From an uncultured Clostridia bacterium (lineage in GTDB: Bacteria; Bacillota; Clostridia; Christensenellales; Borkfalkiaceae): a DNA stretch of 5,320 nt. A model generated the notes under the pieces. It did not search any database, was not told the origin of the DNA, and worked only from the letters and a program-made list of their open reading frames with translations. Below are positions 1-5,320 of this stretch, one piece after another. The stretch covers positions 1 through 5,320 of the forward strand of contig CAMOXE010000009.1 of the NCBI GenBank assembly GCA_946628865.1, written 5' to 3'. How positions within the stretch are numbered: the stretch's first letter is position 1; every line of letters begins with the position of its first letter. Position numbers and translations under genes: made by a program.

Positions 1-1
1 A

Positions 2-130
2 AGTGATGAAAAATACGTTCACGAGACGGAAGCGATTGCTAACGGATGCTTTAACGAGTCCATCTATCGTTCCGCGCCTTATTTCGATTTAACAATCGAC
101 GGTATCACTCTTTTGAATACTGCATTCTAA
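2..130 (+). CDS. C-terminal tail of an unrecognised upstream gene (partial)
   Basis: An open frame enters from the left edge and ends at the TAA at 128-130, leaving 42 visible codons. The last residues read RSAPYFDLTIDGITLLNTAF. Codon use looks like the neighbouring genes, and the stop is followed by a strong hairpin, as expected at a real gene end. I do not recognise the family. The position just upstream of a nucleoside-type ABC operon is where a substrate-binding lipoprotein of the BMP family often sits, but this tail does not resemble a BMP C-terminus that I know, so I do not assign one. The alternative is that the frame is open by chance. Forty-two codons without a stop in AT-rich DNA, together with normal codon use, make a real gene more likely. 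Confidence 0.6.
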   Translation, partial: SDEKYVHETEAIANGCFNESIYRSAPYFDLTIDGITLLNTAF

Positions 131-148
131 TATCATTAAAACCAATAG

Positions 149-177
149 ATTTAGGCGGGGATTTTCTCCGCCTAAAT
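149..177 (+). terminator. Hairpin between the upstream gene and the ABC operon; possible terminator or attenuating/processing stem
   Basis: The arms at 149-158 (ATTTAGGCGG) and 168-177 (CCGCCTAAAT) are perfect reverse complements. The stem can extend inward with a G-U pair (159/167) and a G-C pair (160/166), closing on a 5-nt loop at 161-165. It begins 18 nt after the upstream stop. The bases after it (ACTAATTTATC) contain no run of T longer than three, so it lacks the usual intrinsic-terminator tail. It may therefore be a weak terminator, or a 3'-end stabilising or processing stem that lets the upstream gene be expressed more strongly than the transporter genes. The structure is seen directly; the role is inferred. 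Confidence 0.6.
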
Positions 178-188
178 ACTAATTTATC

Positions 189-192
189 GGAG
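189..192 (+). promoter_or_regulatory. Ribosome binding site of the ABC ATPase gene
   Basis: GGAG lies 8 nt before the ATG at 201, which is ideal Shine-Dalgarno spacing and supports that start. It lies 11 nt after the 149-177 hairpin, so the stem would not mask it. Confidence 0.8.
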
Positions 193-200
193 TAAAATTT

Positions 201-1904
201 ATGAGTAACGACGTTGCCTTGGAACTAAAGAGCGTTTCAAAACATTTCGGCAAAATACAGGCAAACAAAAACGTCAGTATAAAATTAAGGCGTGGAGAGA
301 TTTTATCGCTTTTAGGAGAAAACGGAAGCGGTAAAACTACTCTGAGGAATATTATCTCGGGTATCTATTTCCCCGACGAGGGTCAGATATTCGTTAACGG
401 CGAAGAAGTGGTGATTAAATCTCCGCAAGACGCTTATAAATATAAAATAGGAATGATCCATCAACATTTTAAACTTGTTGATGTTTTTACCGCGTCTCAA
501 AATATCGTGCTTGGACTCAACGAAAAATTTATTATGAGTCAGATAAATGCGAAAGTTATGGAGATAGCGAATAGATATGGTTTTAAAATCGACCCTGACA
601 AAAAGATTTACGATATGTCCGTTTCCGAAAAGCAAACGGTCGAAATCATCAAAGTTTTATATCGCGGTGCCGATATATTAATTTTGGACGAGCCTACCGC
701 GGTATTAACTCCGCAGGAAATCGAAAAACTTTTCACGGTTTTGAAGAATATGCGCGATGACGGCAAGTCGATAATAATCATAACGCATAAACTTAACGAA
801 GTCATGGAAATATCCGATACGGTTTCGGTTTTGCGTAAAGGCGAATATATCGGTTCGGTAGAAACGTCAAAAGCAAATCAGTCCGAACTTACCGAGATGA
901 TGGTAGGAAAGAAAGTTGAATTGAATATTGAAAGGACTGAAGTAAAGCATCCTGACGATAGATTGATTTTGAGCAATATCAATTACGTTGACAAAGACAA
1001 CGTGGCGATACTGAATAATATTTCGTTGACTGTCCGCGGCGGTGAAATTTTAGGTATCGCAGGTATAGCGGGAAGTGGACAAAAAGAGTTGCTTGAAACG
1101 ATTGCGGGCTTAAACAAAAACGCTACTGGTAGTATTATTTTCAATAATCCCAAAAAGAATTTACCGGTAACGTTTTTCCATAAGACTTTAAAGCGCGTAA
1201 AGGAATTGGCACAAGAAGGCGCTTTCCATTACGAGGACGGAACTGCGGTTGATTTTACCGGAATGACGGACGCTAAGATAAGAGAACTCGTTAACGACGG
1301 TAAAGTATTGTTCAATGAAGACGAAGTGATGGATTTAAAAGATAAGACGCCTCTTCAGATAAGAGAACTCGGCGTTCGTCTTTCTTTCGTTCCTGAGGAT
1401 AGGTTAGGTATGGGGCTTGTCGGGAATATGGATATTATCGACAATATGATGCTCCGTAGTTATAGAAAGGGGAAAAGCGTTTTCTTAAACAGGACGATCC
1501 CCGGAAGTCTTGCGGATAAAGTTATTAAGAATCTTGAAGTCGCGACTCCAAGCCCTCGTACTATGGTCAGAAAACTTTCTGGCGGCAATGTTCAGAAAGT
1601 TTTAGTCGGTAGGGAAATATCGTCTGCTCCGAAAGTTTTGATGGTTGCATATCCGGTGCGTGGTCTCGACGTCAATTCGTCATATATGATCTATAATCTT
1701 TTAAACGAACAAAAAGAAAACGGTTCAGCAATTATTTTTGTGGGTGAGGATCTTGACGTTTTGATAGCGCTTTGCGACAGGATAGCGGTCTTATCCAACG
1801 GGAAGATTACGGGAATCGTCGACGGAAGAACGGCAAATAAAGAAAAAATCGGTTTGATGATGACGCATACTGAAACCTATGAAGAGGAGACTGCAAATGA
1901 CTAA
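201..1904 (+). CDS. Nucleoside/simple-sugar type ABC importer, double ATPase subunit (NupO/YufO-like)
   Basis: This is the cytoplasmic ATPase that powers a BMP-type importer, probably for nucleosides. It is 567 residues with two tandem ABC domains. Domain 1 has Walker A at residues 39-47 (GENGSGKTT), Q-loop Q88 in IGMIHQHF, a variant signature MSVSEKQ at 139-145, Walker B ILILDE at 159-164 with catalytic E164, and H-loop H196. Domain 2 has a degenerate Walker A (GIAGSGQKE, about 288-296), a normal signature LSGGNVQ at 459-465, and a Walker B (VLMVAYP, 479-485) without the catalytic Glu. Its H-loop His is also missing (IIFVGEDLDVL). Loss of these residues in domain 2 is usual in the RbsA/YufO family. 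The protein is longer than the usual 500-510 residues because of an extra segment at about 317-382. The start at 201 has a good ribosome binding site. The stop overlaps the next gene by 8 nt, suggesting translational coupling. Family assignment is firm. The substrate is inferred from the distinctive HQHF/LVD region and the two permease types that follow; a sugar is possible. Confidence 0.93.
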   Translation: MSNDVALELKSVSKHFGKIQANKNVSIKLRRGEILSLLGENGSGKTTLRNIISGIYFPDEGQIFVNGEEVVIKSPQDAYKYKIGMIHQHFKLVDVFTASQNIVLGLNEKFIMSQINAKVMEIANRYGFKIDPDKKIYDMSVSEKQTVEIIKVLYRGADILILDEPTAVLTPQEIEKLFTVLKNMRDDGKSIIIITHKLNEVMEISDTVSVLRKGEYIGSVETSKANQSELTEMMVGKKVELNIERTEVKHPDDRLILSNINYVDKDNVAILNNISLTVRGGEILGIAGIAGSGQKELLETIAGLNKNATGSIIFNNPKKNLPVTFFHKTLKRVKELAQEGAFHYEDGTAVDFTGMTDAKIRELVNDGKVLFNEDEVMDLKDKTPLQIRELGVRLSFVPEDRLGMGLVGNMDIIDNMMLRSYRKGKSVFLNRTIPGSLADKVIKNLEVATPSPRTMVRKLSGGNVQKVLVGREISSAPKVLMVAYPVRGLDVNSSYMIYNLLNEQKENGSAIIFVGEDLDVLIALCDRIAVLSNGKITGIVDGRTANKEKIGLMMTHTETYEEETAND

Positions 1905-3003
1905 CGCAAAAGAGAAAAAAATAAGCGAGCCTTTGTTTCATATAGAAAAAAGAGCCGATTTTCCACGCTGGAAAGGATGGCTAATAAGAATTGCGGCATT
2001 TATCGCGGGGTTGATAGTGAGCGGTATTTTCGGGTCTATAACTTTAAGCACGAACCCCTTTACTTTTTTCTCGACAATGATCGACGGAGTTTTCGGTACG
2101 TCCGAAAGGTTTTGGATATACTTGAAAGACTCGGCGATATTGCTTGGTGTATCGATTGCAATAGTTCCTGCGTTTAAAATGCATTTCTGGAATCTCGGTG
2201 GAAACGGGCAGGTTTTGATGGGTGCGCTTGCATCGGCTGCGGTTGCATTTTATTTAAGAGGTGCGGTTCCCGATTCAGTGCAAATCATAATTATGATCGT
2301 CGCTAGTATGCTTGTAGGTGCAATATGGGCTTTGATTCCCGCTATATTCAAGGCGATATTTAAAACAAATGAGTCGTTGTTCACGCTTATGATGAATTAT
2401 ATAGCGATAGGGCTTGTGGATTATTTTATATTAGTCTGGTTTCCTAAGACAGGCTCTTATATATATTCGGTTAGCAAAACTTTGCCGTCTATGCCGACGC
2501 TTGGAAATCCGTATATACTGCCTATATTAATTTCCTGTCTTTTAACCGGATTCATGTACATATACCTTCGTAATTCAAAGCATGGTTATGAAATATCCGT
2601 CGTGGGAGAAAGTGAAAACACAGCGAATTATATCGGTATGAACGTTAAGACCGTTATAATCAGAACGCTTATTTTATCAGGTTTGATTGCGGGTTTTATC
2701 GGTTTCATAATATGTGGTAATGCCGGTTTCCAGATTAACAGTGATATAGTAGCAGGAAGAGGATTTACGGCAATAATCGTGACGTGGCTTGCGAATTTTA
2801 ATCCGCTGATAATGGTGTTCACCTCTTTGCTTGTCGTTTTCTTTACCCGCGGTGCGGTAAATACGAGAGGGTTCTACTCTTTAACCACAAACGCTATTTC
2901 GGATATAACGGTAGGAATAATTTTCTTCTTTATAATCGGCTGCGAATTTTTCATAAACTATAAGTTAGACTTTATTCCCAGAAAGAAAGGGGGTAACAAA
3001 TAA
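1897..3003 (+). CDS. ABC importer permease, first subunit (NupP/YufP-like, BPD_transp_2 family)
   Basis: This is an inner-membrane permease of the nucleoside-type ABC importer, forming the channel together with the next gene product. It has 368 residues. Hydrophobic segments lie at about 29-47, 76-93, 100-118, 128-150, 160-182, 206-226, 255-275, 290-322 (probably two passes) and 334-354. Family motifs are FWNLGGNGQVLMGALAS (97-113), NESLFTLMMNYIA (158-170) and the cytoplasmic ATPase-coupling region VVGESENTANYIGM (235-248) followed by LILSGLIAGFIG. The charged N-terminal stretch of about 28 residues before the first membrane segment is usual for this larger of the two permeases. I chose the ATG at 1897 because GAGGAG (1884-1889) sits 7 nt upstream. 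An in-frame ATG at 1879 would add six residues but has no ribosome binding site. The gene overlaps the ATPase gene by 8 nt and the next permease by 1 nt. Nucleoside specificity is inferred from operon type. Confidence 0.92.
   Translation: MTNAKEKKISEPLFHIEKRADFPRWKGWLIRIAAFIAGLIVSGIFGSITLSTNPFTFFSTMIDGVFGTSERFWIYLKDSAILLGVSIAIVPAFKMHFWNLGGNGQVLMGALASAAVAFYLRGAVPDSVQIIIMIVASMLVGAIWALIPAIFKAIFKTNESLFTLMMNYIAIGLVDYFILVWFPKTGSYIYSVSKTLPSMPTLGNPYILPILISCLLTGFMYIYLRNSKHGYEISVVGESENTANYIGMNVKTVIIRTLILSGLIAGFIGFIICGNAGFQINSDIVAGRGFTAIIVTWLANFNPLIMVFTSLLVVFFTRGAVNTRGFYSLTTNAISDITVGIIFFFIIGCEFFINYKLDFIPRKKGGNK
2987..2993 (+). promoter_or_regulatory. Ribosome binding site of the second permease gene, inside the end of the first
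   Basis: AAGGGGG lies 9 nt before the ATG at 3003, within the last codons of the preceding gene. It favours the 3003 start over the ATG at 3009, which would be 15 nt away. The TAATG overlap of stop and start suggests re-initiation by terminating ribosomes. Confidence 0.7.
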
Positions 3004-3968
3004 TGGTAATGTTTTTGATCGGTACTACCGGTATTGCTATTGCTTTGCTCCTCGGTTGTTTAGGTGAAACGATAACGGAAAAATCGGGACACTTGAACCT
3101 CGGTATGCCCGGCATTATGTCAATAGGCACATTAGGCGGATGCTATGGTGCAACCCTATACGTTTCATGGTTCGGCGAGCAGACGAGCGGTTTTTTTGTT
3201 ATCATTTTCTCGCTTTTAGTTTGTATATTCTTCTCATGTTTAATGGGGCTTATTTACAACGTGTTAACCGTTACGTTTCGCTCCAATCAAAACATTACGG
3301 GCTTAATGATGACGACTTTTGGTGCGGGTATAACAGAATTTGCTATGACCAAAGGTGATTTTATAAATAAATCTTCCGTAGCCGTAGTAAGCAACTATTT
3401 TAAGACCTGGATACCCGGGCTAAATCTTGAAGACAGTTGGCTTTCACTGTTTATCGGGAGGGGAATATTGGTATACGTTGCTTTGATTCTCGCTATTGCG
3501 GCCGGTATCATCTTAAATAAAACCCGTATCGGTCTTAATCTTCGTGCCGTTGGAGAGAATCCTTCAACGGCGGACGCTGCCGGCGTAAATGTTGCTAAAT
3601 ACAGATATATCGCGACGTTTATCGGTAGTTCGATTGCGGGAATCGGTGGGTATTACTACATTATTGATAATCTGTCCGGCAGCGTCGGAAGTTATCCTAA
3701 TATAGTCGCGATAGGTTGGTTGTCCCTTGCTCTCGTAATATTTACTCTTTGGAAACCTATTTTAAGTATTTTAGGCTCGTTTATATTCGGTGCGTTGTAT
3801 ATTCTTCCGACTAAAATCAGCGGTATATCCTTGGCTCAAATGAAGATTTTCAATTTACTGCCGTATATAATGACTATCGTCGTACTTATTATCACGAGCG
3901 CTCTCGACAGTAAAGAGAATCAGCCGCCGGCGAGCCTTGGTCTTAATTATTTCAGAGAAGACAGATAA
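3003..3968 (+). CDS. ABC importer permease, second subunit (NupQ/YufQ-like, BPD_transp_2 family)
   Basis: This is the smaller partner permease, 321 residues, pairing with the product of 1897-3003 in the membrane. Hydrophobic segments lie at about 3-21, 34-54, 63-88, 96-114, 153-172, 200-222, 234-250, 253-268 and 283-299. Family landmarks are GETITEKSGHLNLGMPGIM (21-39), matching the usual GE-x-ERSG-x-NLGxEG pattern with Pro in place of the usual Glu, and RSNQNITGLMM (93-103). The coupling loop RAVGENPSTADAAGVNV (181-197) is followed by a glycine-rich helix, then GWLSLALVIFTLWKP (238-252). Having two unlike permeases behind one double ATPase is typical of the nucleoside branch rather than of ribose-type importers, which generally use one permease gene. 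The gene begins 1 nt inside the preceding stop and closes the operon; a 104-nt gap follows. Confidence 0.92.
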   Translation: MVMFLIGTTGIAIALLLGCLGETITEKSGHLNLGMPGIMSIGTLGGCYGATLYVSWFGEQTSGFFVIIFSLLVCIFFSCLMGLIYNVLTVTFRSNQNITGLMMTTFGAGITEFAMTKGDFINKSSVAVVSNYFKTWIPGLNLEDSWLSLFIGRGILVYVALILAIAAGIILNKTRIGLNLRAVGENPSTADAAGVNVAKYRYIATFIGSSIAGIGGYYYIIDNLSGSVGSYPNIVAIGWLSLALVIFTLWKPILSILGSFIFGALYILPTKISGISLAQMKIFNLLPYIMTIVVLIITSALDSKENQPPASLGLNYFREDR

Positions 3969-4017
3969 CTGATTTTAAGCAATATTTGCCGATATTTTGA
4001 ATTTTATATTATTTTGC

Positions 4018-4046
4018 TTGATTTTATTCCGTATTTTTAATATAAT
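4018..4046 (+). promoter_or_regulatory. guaB: Sigma-A-type promoter for the IMP dehydrogenase gene
   Basis: A -35 hexamer TTGATT (4018-4023, four of six consensus bases) is separated by exactly 17 bp from a perfect -10 hexamer TATAAT (4041-4046). Transcription would start near 4052-4054, giving a leader of about 20 nt that carries only the ribosome binding site. That leaves no room for a riboswitch or attenuator. The flanks of the -10 form a small inverted repeat, TTTTAA (4035-4040) and TTAAAA (4049-4054), which may simply reflect base composition. Confidence 0.8.
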
Positions 4047-4063
4047 AGTTAAAATATATTATC

Positions 4064-4068
4064 GGAGG
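4064..4068 (+). promoter_or_regulatory. guaB: Ribosome binding site of the IMP dehydrogenase gene
   Basis: GGAGG ends 4 nt before the ATG at 4073. The spacing is somewhat short, but no other in-frame start nearby has a better site, and the protein from 4073 begins exactly as expected for this IMP dehydrogenase type. Confidence 0.75.
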
Positions 4069-4072
4069 CGCT

Positions 4073-5320
4073 ATGGCTCACTATACCAAAGAACCTTGCC
4101 ACACTTTCAGCGAATATTTGCTTATTCCCGGGTATACTTCTCCCGAATGTATACCTTCAAACGTCGATCTCTCTACGCCGCTTACTAAGTTTAAAAAAGG
4201 CGAAGAGCATTTAAAACTTAATATTCCGTTCGTTTCCGCAATAATGCAATCCGTTTCAAACGATACGCTTGCGATTGCTTTAGCAAAAGAGGGCGGCTTA
4301 AGTTTTATTTACGGCTCGCAGTCTATAGATGACGAGGCTAAAATGGTCGCGAGAGTAAAAAATTACAAGGCGGGATTTGTTGTCAGCGCCTCAAACTTGA
4401 CGCCCGACAGCACGCTTTTTGACGTCGTCGCTTTAAAGGAAAAGAACGGCTTTTCGACCATTGCAATCACAGACGACGGCAAAGCGAACGGAAAACTTTT
4501 AGGTATCGTGACAGGCAGAGATTATAGAGTCAGCCGTATGTCAATGGATACCCCCGTAAAAGAATTTATGACGCCGTTAAGTCGTCTTATAACCGCAAAA
4601 AGCGGTACGACGCTTAAAGAGGCAAACGATATAATTTGGGATCATAAATTAAATTCTCTCCCGATAATAGACGAAAACGGAAGACTAATGTATTTCGTTT
4701 TCAGAAAGGATTATTCGGAGCATAAAGAAAACCCGCGCGAGATTTTAGACGAAGAAAAGCGTTACATGGTCGGCGCAGGTATAAACACGCTTGATTATAA
4801 AGAGCGCGTTCCTGCCCTTGTTGAAGCGGGAGCGGACGTGCTTTGCATTGATTCGTCCGAGGGTTATTCGTGCTGGCAAAAGGCTACGCTTGATTTTATT
4901 CGCGAAAAATACGGGGATAAAGTAAAAGTGGGCGCGGGGAACGTTGTCGACCGCGACGGATTTTTGTTTCTTGCCGAGGCGGGGGCAGACTTTGTAAAAG
5001 TCGGTATCGGCGGAGGCTCGATTTGTATTACTCGCGAAACTAAAGGTATCGGCAGAGGTCAAGCCTCTGCGGTTATCGAGGTCGCGGCGGCGCGCGACGA
5101 GTATTTCAAGAAAACGGGCGTATATATTCCCATATGTTCAGATGGCGGAATAGTACACGACTATCATATCGCATTAGCGCTCGCTATGGGTGCGGATTTC
5201 GTTATGCTCGGCAGGTATTTTGCGAGATTTGACGAAAGTCCGACGCAGAAACTCAATATTAACGGTACTTACGTTAAAGAGTATTGGGGCGAGGGCAGTA
5301 ACAGAGCAAGGAATTGGCAG
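4073..5320 (+). CDS. guaB: IMP dehydrogenase, Tritrichomonas-like type (partial, runs off the right edge)
   Basis: This enzyme oxidises IMP to XMP with NAD+, the committed cytoplasmic step to guanine nucleotides. The 416 visible residues cover most of an expected length of about 500. An N-terminal barrel part (to about 100) contains IPFVSAIMQSVSN. Two CBS domains follow, about 103-165 (with VTGRDYR, 147-152) and 166-215 (starting MTP, ending FRKDY). The barrel then resumes: CIDSSEG (258-264) with the nicotinamide-side D260, VGAGNVVDRDGF, and GIGGGSICITR (311-321) with catalytic C318. ICSDGGI follows with IMP-phosphate-side D357, then MLGRYFARFDESP. The last residues, EYWGEGSNRARNWQ, begin the mobile flap, and the window stops just before the expected catalytic Arg-Tyr. 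From memory, the sequence follows the T. foetus enzyme closely (C319, D261 and D358 there, one residue offset). GMP reductase is less likely because the CBS domains are present. The gene has its own promoter and is not coupled to the transporter genes. Confidence 0.95.
   Translation, partial: MAHYTKEPCHTFSEYLLIPGYTSPECIPSNVDLSTPLTKFKKGEEHLKLNIPFVSAIMQSVSNDTLAIALAKEGGLSFIYGSQSIDDEAKMVARVKNYKAGFVVSASNLTPDSTLFDVVALKEKNGFSTIAITDDGKANGKLLGIVTGRDYRVSRMSMDTPVKEFMTPLSRLITAKSGTTLKEANDIIWDHKLNSLPIIDENGRLMYFVFRKDYSEHKENPREILDEEKRYMVGAGINTLDYKERVPALVEAGADVLCIDSSEGYSCWQKATLDFIREKYGDKVKVGAGNVVDRDGFLFLAEAGADFVKVGIGGGSICITRETKGIGRGQASAVIEVAAARDEYFKKTGVYIPICSDGGIVHDYHIALALAMGADFVMLGRYFARFDESPTQKLNINGTYVKEYWGEGSNRARNWQ

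Noticed and set aside
113..141. Possible promoter for the ABC operon: TTGAAT at 113-118 and TTAAAA at 136-141 with 17-bp spacing.
   Set aside because: The -10 candidate matches only three of six consensus bases, and the better TATCAT at 131-136 has no properly spaced -35.
615..637. The ATPase signature MSVSEKQ in domain 1 as a sign of a damaged gene.
   Set aside because: The frame is intact throughout, the surrounding residues are well conserved, and variant signatures in domain 1 occur in this family. It is a family variation, not decay.
1879..1896. Upstream ATG as the start of the first permease, adding six residues (MKRRLQ).
   Set aside because: There is no Shine-Dalgarno sequence ahead of 1879, while GAGGAG at 1884-1889 is ideally placed for the ATG at 1897.
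3977..4019. Possible terminator after the second permease: AAGCAA (3977-3982) can pair with TTGCTT (4014-4019).
   Set aside because: The stem is only six pairs around a loop of about 31 nt, has little GC, and overlaps the -35 element. A smaller AATAT/ATATT stem at 3981-3996 is even weaker. I cannot support a terminator here, so read-through into the IMP dehydrogenase gene remains possible.
4053..4072. Purine riboswitch or attenuator ahead of the IMP dehydrogenase gene.
   Set aside because: The predicted leader is only about 20 nt and no pairing elements of a purine riboswitch are visible between 3969 and 4072.
4745..5062. A 105-codon open frame on the - strand.
   Set aside because: It lies wholly inside the IMP dehydrogenase gene, has no ribosome binding site that I can see, and its protein has no recognisable features. 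It is a shadow of the real coding frame.

Overview
The window is AT-rich bacterial DNA with dense, single-strand gene packing and strong GGAG-type ribosome binding sites. Every gene lies on the + strand. Codon use, the short overlaps between genes and the protein types suggest a member of the Firmicutes, most likely an anaerobic Clostridia-type lineage. This placement is inferred from style and remembered protein resemblance, not from a marker gene.

Layout. Positions 2-130 hold the last 42 codons of an upstream gene I do not recognise. Positions 131-200 are a short gap dominated by a near-perfect GC-rich hairpin (149-177), followed by a ribosome binding site. Positions 201-3968 form a tight three-gene ABC importer operon: a double-domain ATPase (201-1904), a first permease (1897-3003, overlapping the ATPase by 8 nt) and a second permease (3003-3968, overlapping by 1 nt). 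The gene set and motifs match the nucleoside branch of the BMP/RbsA-like importers (B. subtilis NupOPQ/YufOPQ, streptococcal RnsBCD). No substrate-binding lipoprotein is recognisable in the window. A 104-nt AT-rich gap (3969-4072) carries a very good sigma-A-type promoter. It drives an IMP dehydrogenase gene that starts at 4073 and runs off the right edge after 416 codons.

How the parts fit. The importer would bring nucleosides (probably purine nucleosides) into the cell. IMP dehydrogenase then commits IMP to guanine nucleotide synthesis, so the neighbourhood reads as purine acquisition and conversion. The dehydrogenase has its own promoter, so the two units need not be co-regulated.

The window is largely ordinary. 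The points most worth a second look are the IMP dehydrogenase, which resembles the divergent enzyme of the protist Tritrichomonas foetus more than textbook bacterial GuaB; the extra segment of about 60 residues in the second ATPase domain; and the hairpin without a U-tract ahead of the ATPase gene. I found no sign of a new defence system, mobile element, CRISPR array, riboswitch or RNA gene.
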